Assembly: GCA_050945515.1 (NCBI GenBank)
Contig: JBMNTB010000018.1
Span: 1-36,344 of the forward strand
From: UBA1046 sp050945515
GTDB lineage: Bacteria; Bacillota; Clostridia; Saccharofermentanales; DTU023
Direction: 5' to 3'
Length of the DNA: 36,344 bases
How positions within the stretch are numbered: position 1 is the stretch's first letter; the number at the start of each line of letters is the position of its first letter. Shown in pieces: positions 32,895-36,344 of this stretch. The position numbers and the translations under genes were made by a program. The notes beneath the pieces were generated by a model. The model had not been told where the DNA came from. It did not search any database and saw nothing but the letters and a program-made list of their open reading frames with translations.

Positions 32895-33809
32895 ATGGAA
32901 TGGGCATTGGGCATAGCTCTGGTTCTGGTGGCATTTTTTTTGTTTCTATTTCTGCGGGAACGCCGCAGACACCGCAAATTGTGCCGGCTGCACGAACAGC
33001 TGACCGGCTATATTGAACAGTTTTTGGCGGAGCCGATACAGACCAATTTTTCATTAAATGACGACGAAGGCGCTAAATTGCAGAATTGCATTGCCAGGCT
33101 GCAGGAGGAGATTATCCTCAGCAGGAACCGCCTGCAGAAAGAGCGCCGGCGCAACCATCATTTTATTGCCGATATTTCGCATCAGCTCAAGACGCCGCTG
33201 GCTTCCTTGCGTCTGTATTCTGATCTGGCCGCTGCCGATGGCGCTTCTGCTTCTGACTACAGCAGCAAAATGATACTGCTGATTGAGCGCATGGAGAAAC
33301 TGGTCTATCAGCTGCTGCGCTTGGAAAAACTCAGGGCCGGAGCTTATGAACTAAATTATGCAGATGTAGATGTCAGGGAGCTGCTTGAAGAGCAATGGCA
33401 TGAACTGCTGCCTATGTACCCGGAGTATCGACTGGTCATTCAGGGGGATTTGCGTTTGCGCCTGGATCCGTTCTGGATGCAGGAGGCTTTCCACAATATT
33501 CTCAAAAACTCCTGTGAGCAAAAGGCGGAAAAACCGGAGATCCTGGTCAACCTAAGTCAATCGAAGTCGCTGGCGCATCTGGTGTTTGAAGATTATGGCG
33601 GTGGCGTCGATACCTTTGATGTGTCTGAGCTGTTTGACCGTTTTAGCCGTTCGGATACTACAGCGGATACAAAAAAGAGTGGCCTGGGGCTGGCCATTAC
33701 CAAGGCGATTGTTGAAAGCCATCATGGCAGTATCTTTGCGGAAAATACCAAAGAGGGGCTGAGGATTTCTCTCTATCTGCCCATTCATGTAGGGTACAGA
33801 TCGTATTAG
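32895..33809 (+). CDS. Sensor histidine kinase of a Bce-like module
   Basis: The 304-residue kinase has one N-terminal membrane helix (about 4-22), practically no external domain, a coiled cytoplasmic stretch, phosphorylated H96 in ISHQLKTPLASLRLY, an HNILKNSCE N box, DYGGGVD and KKSGLGLAI. Kinases that lack an outside sensor usually learn the signal from a neighbouring transporter, and here an ABC ATPase and permease follow. Length is short compared with two-helix kinases. It begins at the base after the regulator's stop. No HAMP domain is seen. Confidence 0.9.
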   Translation: MEWALGIALVLVAFFLFLFLRERRRHRKLCRLHEQLTGYIEQFLAEPIQTNFSLNDDEGAKLQNCIARLQEEIILSRNRLQKERRRNHHFIADISHQLKTPLASLRLYSDLAAADGASASDYSSKMILLIERMEKLVYQLLRLEKLRAGAYELNYADVDVRELLEEQWHELLPMYPEYRLVIQGDLRLRLDPFWMQEAFHNILKNSCEQKAEKPEILVNLSQSKSLAHLVFEDYGGGVDTFDVSELFDRFSRSDTTADTKKSGLGLAITKAIVESHHGSIFAENTKEGLRISLYLPIHVGYRSY

Positions 33810-33818
33810 CTGCACTCT

Positions 33819-33869
33819 CACCGATTCTGGTCGGTGCACAAGTCGGCACGGCTTATATTAGCCGACTTG
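33819..33869 (+). repeat. Two hairpins after the kinase gene
   Basis: CACCGA (33819-33824) pairs with TCGGTG (33831-33836). CAAGTCGGC (33839-33847) pairs with GCCGACTTG (33861-33869), a perfect 9-bp stem. Neither is followed by a T-run, so they may be stabilising or attenuating hairpins rather than full terminators. Confidence 0.55.
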
Positions 33870-33892
33870 CGGGGTGGTTTGCGGCGGCTTAT

Positions 33893-33929
33893 CTTACGAA
33901 AATGTAAGACTATTTACATTTATATGTAA
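33893..33929. promoter_or_regulatory. Tandem palindromes, candidate response-regulator binding site
   Basis: CTTAC...GTAAG (33893-33908) and TTACAT-TTAT-ATGTAA (33914-33929) stand side by side, five bases apart, about 50 bases before the ABC gene. Inverted repeats of this size and position are typical of OmpR-type regulator boxes upstream of Bce-like transporters. Assignment to the regulator at 32229 is inference. Confidence 0.65.
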
Positions 33930-33976
33930 GTTGGGTCTATTAGAGTGGACATATATGCGGCAGGGGGTATTGCTAT

Positions 33977-34666
33977 ATGTCCATTTTGCGTTGTGAGAAT
34001 TTGACGAAAGAATATCAAGCCGGAGAGACTAAAGTTCTGGCGATTGATAATATCTCAACAGCCTTTGAGCGAGGGGAATTTTGTGCGATCACCGGCGCTT
34101 CAGGCTCCGGCAAATCGACGCTTATCCATATGCTGGGGGGCCTGGAATATCCGACTGCGGGCCAGGTGTTTTATCAGCAGGAGGATTTGTTCAACTACTC
34201 TGATGACCAATTGTCAGTGTTGCGGCGGCGCAGATTCGGCTTTGTCTTCCAGGCTTACAATCTGGTGCAGGAGCTAACGGCGTTGGAAAATATGCTCCTG
34301 CCTGTCATGCTGGACAAGCAGAAGCCGGATGATAGCTATCTGAAAAAGATTATTGATGTTCTGGGCATAGAAGACCGTTTGAGCCATCTGCCCAGTGCTC
34401 TCTCCGGCGGCGAACAACAGAGAGTAGCTATCGCCAGGGCGCTGATTAACAAACCGGCGATTGTCTTCGCCGATGAACCTACCGGAAATTTGGATGCTCA
34501 TAGCGGTCGCGAAGTTTTGTCTTTATTGAAATATGCCAGTACCGAATTAGGCGTAACTCTGATCTTGGTCACTCACGATCTCAATATCGCCGAGCAGGCG
34601 GAACGTATCATTCAACTTGAGGACGGCAGAATTAAGCGAGATAGCAAAGAAGCTGTTGGGGGGTGA
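33977..34666 (+). CDS. ABC transporter ATPase (MacB/BceA type)
   Basis: ATPase of the module's transporter. The 229-residue protein has Walker A TGASGSGKSTL near 39-49, the ABC signature LSGGEQQRVAIARAL, Walker B IVFADEPTGNLD and the switch histidine VTHDL. GGLEYPTAGQVFY and FVFQAYNLVQELTALENMLLP are typical of the LolD/MacB/BceA subgroup that works with FtsX-like permeases. Its stop lies five bases before the permease ATG. Confidence 0.93.
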   Translation: MSILRCENLTKEYQAGETKVLAIDNISTAFERGEFCAITGASGSGKSTLIHMLGGLEYPTAGQVFYQQEDLFNYSDDQLSVLRRRRFGFVFQAYNLVQELTALENMLLPVMLDKQKPDDSYLKKIIDVLGIEDRLSHLPSALSGGEQQRVAIARALINKPAIVFADEPTGNLDAHSGREVLSLLKYASTELGVTLILVTHDLNIAEQAERIIQLEDGRIKRDSKEAVGG

Positions 34667-34671
34667 TACTG

Positions 34672-36344
34672 ATGAAGAAGAACCCCAACTACAACTTAAA
34701 GATCTCCCAAATACTGAAGAATAATCTCAAAACCCGTAAGAACCAATATCTGTCACTGATTATAGGCATTATCCTGACCGTGACTTTTATTGCTGCTCTG
34801 GCTTTACTTGTAGGCAGCATTTACAGTTCGGCTAAAGAATATTTCTATTCCATATTCAGCAAGGCGGATTTCATTTTTGTTGATACCGCGGAGTCTGAAG
34901 TTCAGGAATTTGTCCGAGACGGCATAGTTACTGACTATGGAGTGGCCAGAGTTATCGGCTATGTTCAGCCGGATGAGCATGTGTCTGGCTCCTATAATGG
35001 TCCATATGCAGTAGCCAGCCTCGACGCCAGAGCCAAGGAGTATCTGCAACTTGAGTTATTTAGCGGACGCATGCCGGAAACAGCCGGTGAAATCGCTTTA
35101 GAGGTTGAGGCCTTGCGTGCACTTGGCAAAAGTCCCGAGTTAGGGGACGAGATAGTTGTTCCTATGTATTTTCTAACCGGAACGGACAAGTTTTCATCGC
35201 AGGAACCCGTAGAAAAAACCTATACGGTTGTCGGCATTGTCAAAGACAAAAACGCATCCATCATGAATAGTCTGACACATCCCGGCGAGATTGGGTATGG
35301 GCGCATCCCTTTGGCTTATGTAGCTGCGGCAGAACCCTTGGCAGCCGGTACAGTCCCGGCTTTTGTGATCTATTCCAGCTTCGACAAATCGTTTCTGTCG
35401 GAATTAAAAGGATGGCCCAGCGAAGGTATCAGACAAAAGTTTGGTCTTACAGGGCTAAATATTAGCTCCGAGCGCGAGATGTATACAATGAGTGTGGGTG
35501 TGTCTATATTGGATATGTATTGGGGATTTGGTCATGTAATGCCAATTAATTTGATTGTGATCTCAGCCTGCGCTTTTATCCTGGCCGCTGTCTTTGGTAC
35601 CCGCAATAGTATGCGCTCTGTTCTGGACAGCAAGAGCAGGCAGATCGCTATGATGCGAGCGGTCGGCGCAACCAGAAGGCAGATCGTTGCTCTTCATATG
35701 AAAGAGACATTATTTATAACTACTCTGACCATTCCGCCGGCTATATTGTTGGCAGTGCTTATGCTCAAGTTTGCCGGCGGATATCTGCCGGCAAACTTTA
35801 ACTTGTTTTTTCATCCTCTCTTATTGCTGGGGATCGCAGCTTTTAGTTTTCTTGTGATATTTATGACTAATATCGGTCAGGTGATCAAAGTGTCACGGAT
35901 CCCTCCGATGCAGGCGATACGCAATATTGATCTGGTGCGCAAGCTCAAGCGGCATAAAGTGGTCAGCAAGAGTTATTTCTCTCCCGTTCGGCTGCTGGCA
36001 GACAGGAATACCAGGCTTTATAGTGCGCGCTTGCCCGGAATCAGCCTTTTCCTGGCTCTGTGCCTGGCGATTGCTATGTATGCGGGAGGTTTGCTTCAGA
36101 TCAAAATGAACCAAGGAGAGGAATACAAAAATGATTATATCTTGCGGCATAGTTTTTATCCTGCCCCATTCATTAACTGTACTTATCAGCGACCGGCTTT
36201 TTCGGAAAATGATCTGGATCTGATCAGAAAACTGCCTGGGGTTGACAAGGTACTGGGGGTCAAAGAGCTTAATTTGAATCTTGAGATCAGAGAGGCCACA
36301 CCTTATTTTATTATGGACGGTTGGGGACCTTTGGGCTTTATAAG
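34672..36344 (+). CDS. FtsX-type ABC permease, cut by window end
   Basis: An uninterrupted reading frame from ATG at 34672 (GGGGGG, eight bases upstream) to the last base, 557 codons so far. It begins KNPNYNLKISQILKNNLK and has a first helix at about 24-46, a large external domain (about 47-285), and three helices around 285-410 holding the FtsX-like pattern RQIAMMRAVGATRRQIVALHM. A further helix follows near 445-465, before a second external region. Such long FtsX-like permeases mediate detoxification and signalling to the kinase in peptide-antibiotic modules. The real C-terminus is outside the window. Confidence 0.88.
   Translation, partial: MKKNPNYNLKISQILKNNLKTRKNQYLSLIIGIILTVTFIAALALLVGSIYSSAKEYFYSIFSKADFIFVDTAESEVQEFVRDGIVTDYGVARVIGYVQPDEHVSGSYNGPYAVASLDARAKEYLQLELFSGRMPETAGEIALEVEALRALGKSPELGDEIVVPMYFLTGTDKFSSQEPVEKTYTVVGIVKDKNASIMNSLTHPGEIGYGRIPLAYVAAAEPLAAGTVPAFVIYSSFDKSFLSELKGWPSEGIRQKFGLTGLNISSEREMYTMSVGVSILDMYWGFGHVMPINLIVISACAFILAAVFGTRNSMRSVLDSKSRQIAMMRAVGATRRQIVALHMKETLFITTLTIPPAILLAVLMLKFAGGYLPANFNLFFHPLLLLGIAAFSFLVIFMTNIGQVIKVSRIPPMQAIRNIDLVRKLKRHKVVSKSYFSPVRLLADRNTRLYSARLPGISLFLALCLAIAMYAGGLLQIKMNQGEEYKNDYILRHSFYPAPFINCTYQRPAFSENDLDLIRKLPGVDKVLGVKELNLNLEIREATPYFIMDGWGPLGFI

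Noticed and set aside
1..36344. CRISPR array, rRNA genes, prophage or replication origin
   Set aside because: No regularly spaced repeats, rRNA-like stretches, phage structural genes or DnaA-box clusters were visible.

Overview
The window comes from an anaerobic, Gram-positive-type Firmicute, most likely a Clostridia lineage. The basis is a complete ctsR-mcsA-mcsB-clpC heat-shock operon, a LytR-CpsA-Psr wall enzyme, a DUF1836 regulator, a DUF1667 protein beside a GlpA-like oxidoreductase, and a Bce-like two-component/ABC set. Most of the DNA looks moderately GC-rich by eye. Two patches are clearly AT-richer: about 1-3240 and about 30700-32100. I cannot name the species from sequence alone.

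Layout. 1-3240 is a decayed, AT-rich accessory patch: insertion-sequence debris with a nested palindrome, one intact membrane diguanylate cyclase, and a broken 7TM receptor that has lost its output domain. 3244-9650 holds housekeeping genes: an iron-type superoxide dismutase, a CPA1 cation/proton antiporter, a tRNA-Ser(GCU), a divergent ProC-like reductase, and a DUF1836 regulator followed by a long-chain acyl-CoA ligase. 9674-14598 (minus strand) is a complete branched-chain amino acid ABC importer, livK-H-M-G-F. It has a recognisable promoter/operator and an intercistronic terminator that should favour the binding protein. 14774-16614 is a cysteine desulfurase-like enzyme followed by a fusion of a DUF3343 Se/S-carrier domain with the C-terminal half of YedF, which looks like a selenium or sulfur trafficking pair. 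16665-19755 is a two-component system followed by a small secreted Cys-rich protein; a shared 14-bp motif stands before both transcription units. 19984-24811 has an LCP wall ligase, a 989-residue fused dual-FAD oxidoreductase and DUF1667. 25058-30640 is the CtsR regulon operon with a promoter and CtsR box. 30755-31969 is an AT-rich AAA_14/DUF4143 ATPase with a 12-bp inverted repeat upstream. 32229 to the end is a response regulator, a kinase, an ABC ATPase and a truncated FtsX-type permease, with palindromic candidate operators in front of the transporter.

How genes work together. The liv operon imports amino acids. The csd/YedF-like pair probably mobilises S or Se from cysteine or selenocysteine. 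CtsR-McsA-McsB-ClpC forms the protein-arginine-phosphorylation/ClpCP quality-control circuit. The fused oxidoreductase plus DUF1667 probably oxidises a glycerol-3-phosphate-like 2-hydroxy acid or polyol phosphate. The final cluster is probably a peptide-antibiotic sensing and detoxification module. The most novel-looking items are the DUF3343-YedF fusion, the kinase plus secreted Cys-rich protein with its shared motif, the 989-residue fusion, and an 11-bp repeat linking the IS debris to the tRNA-Ser terminator.
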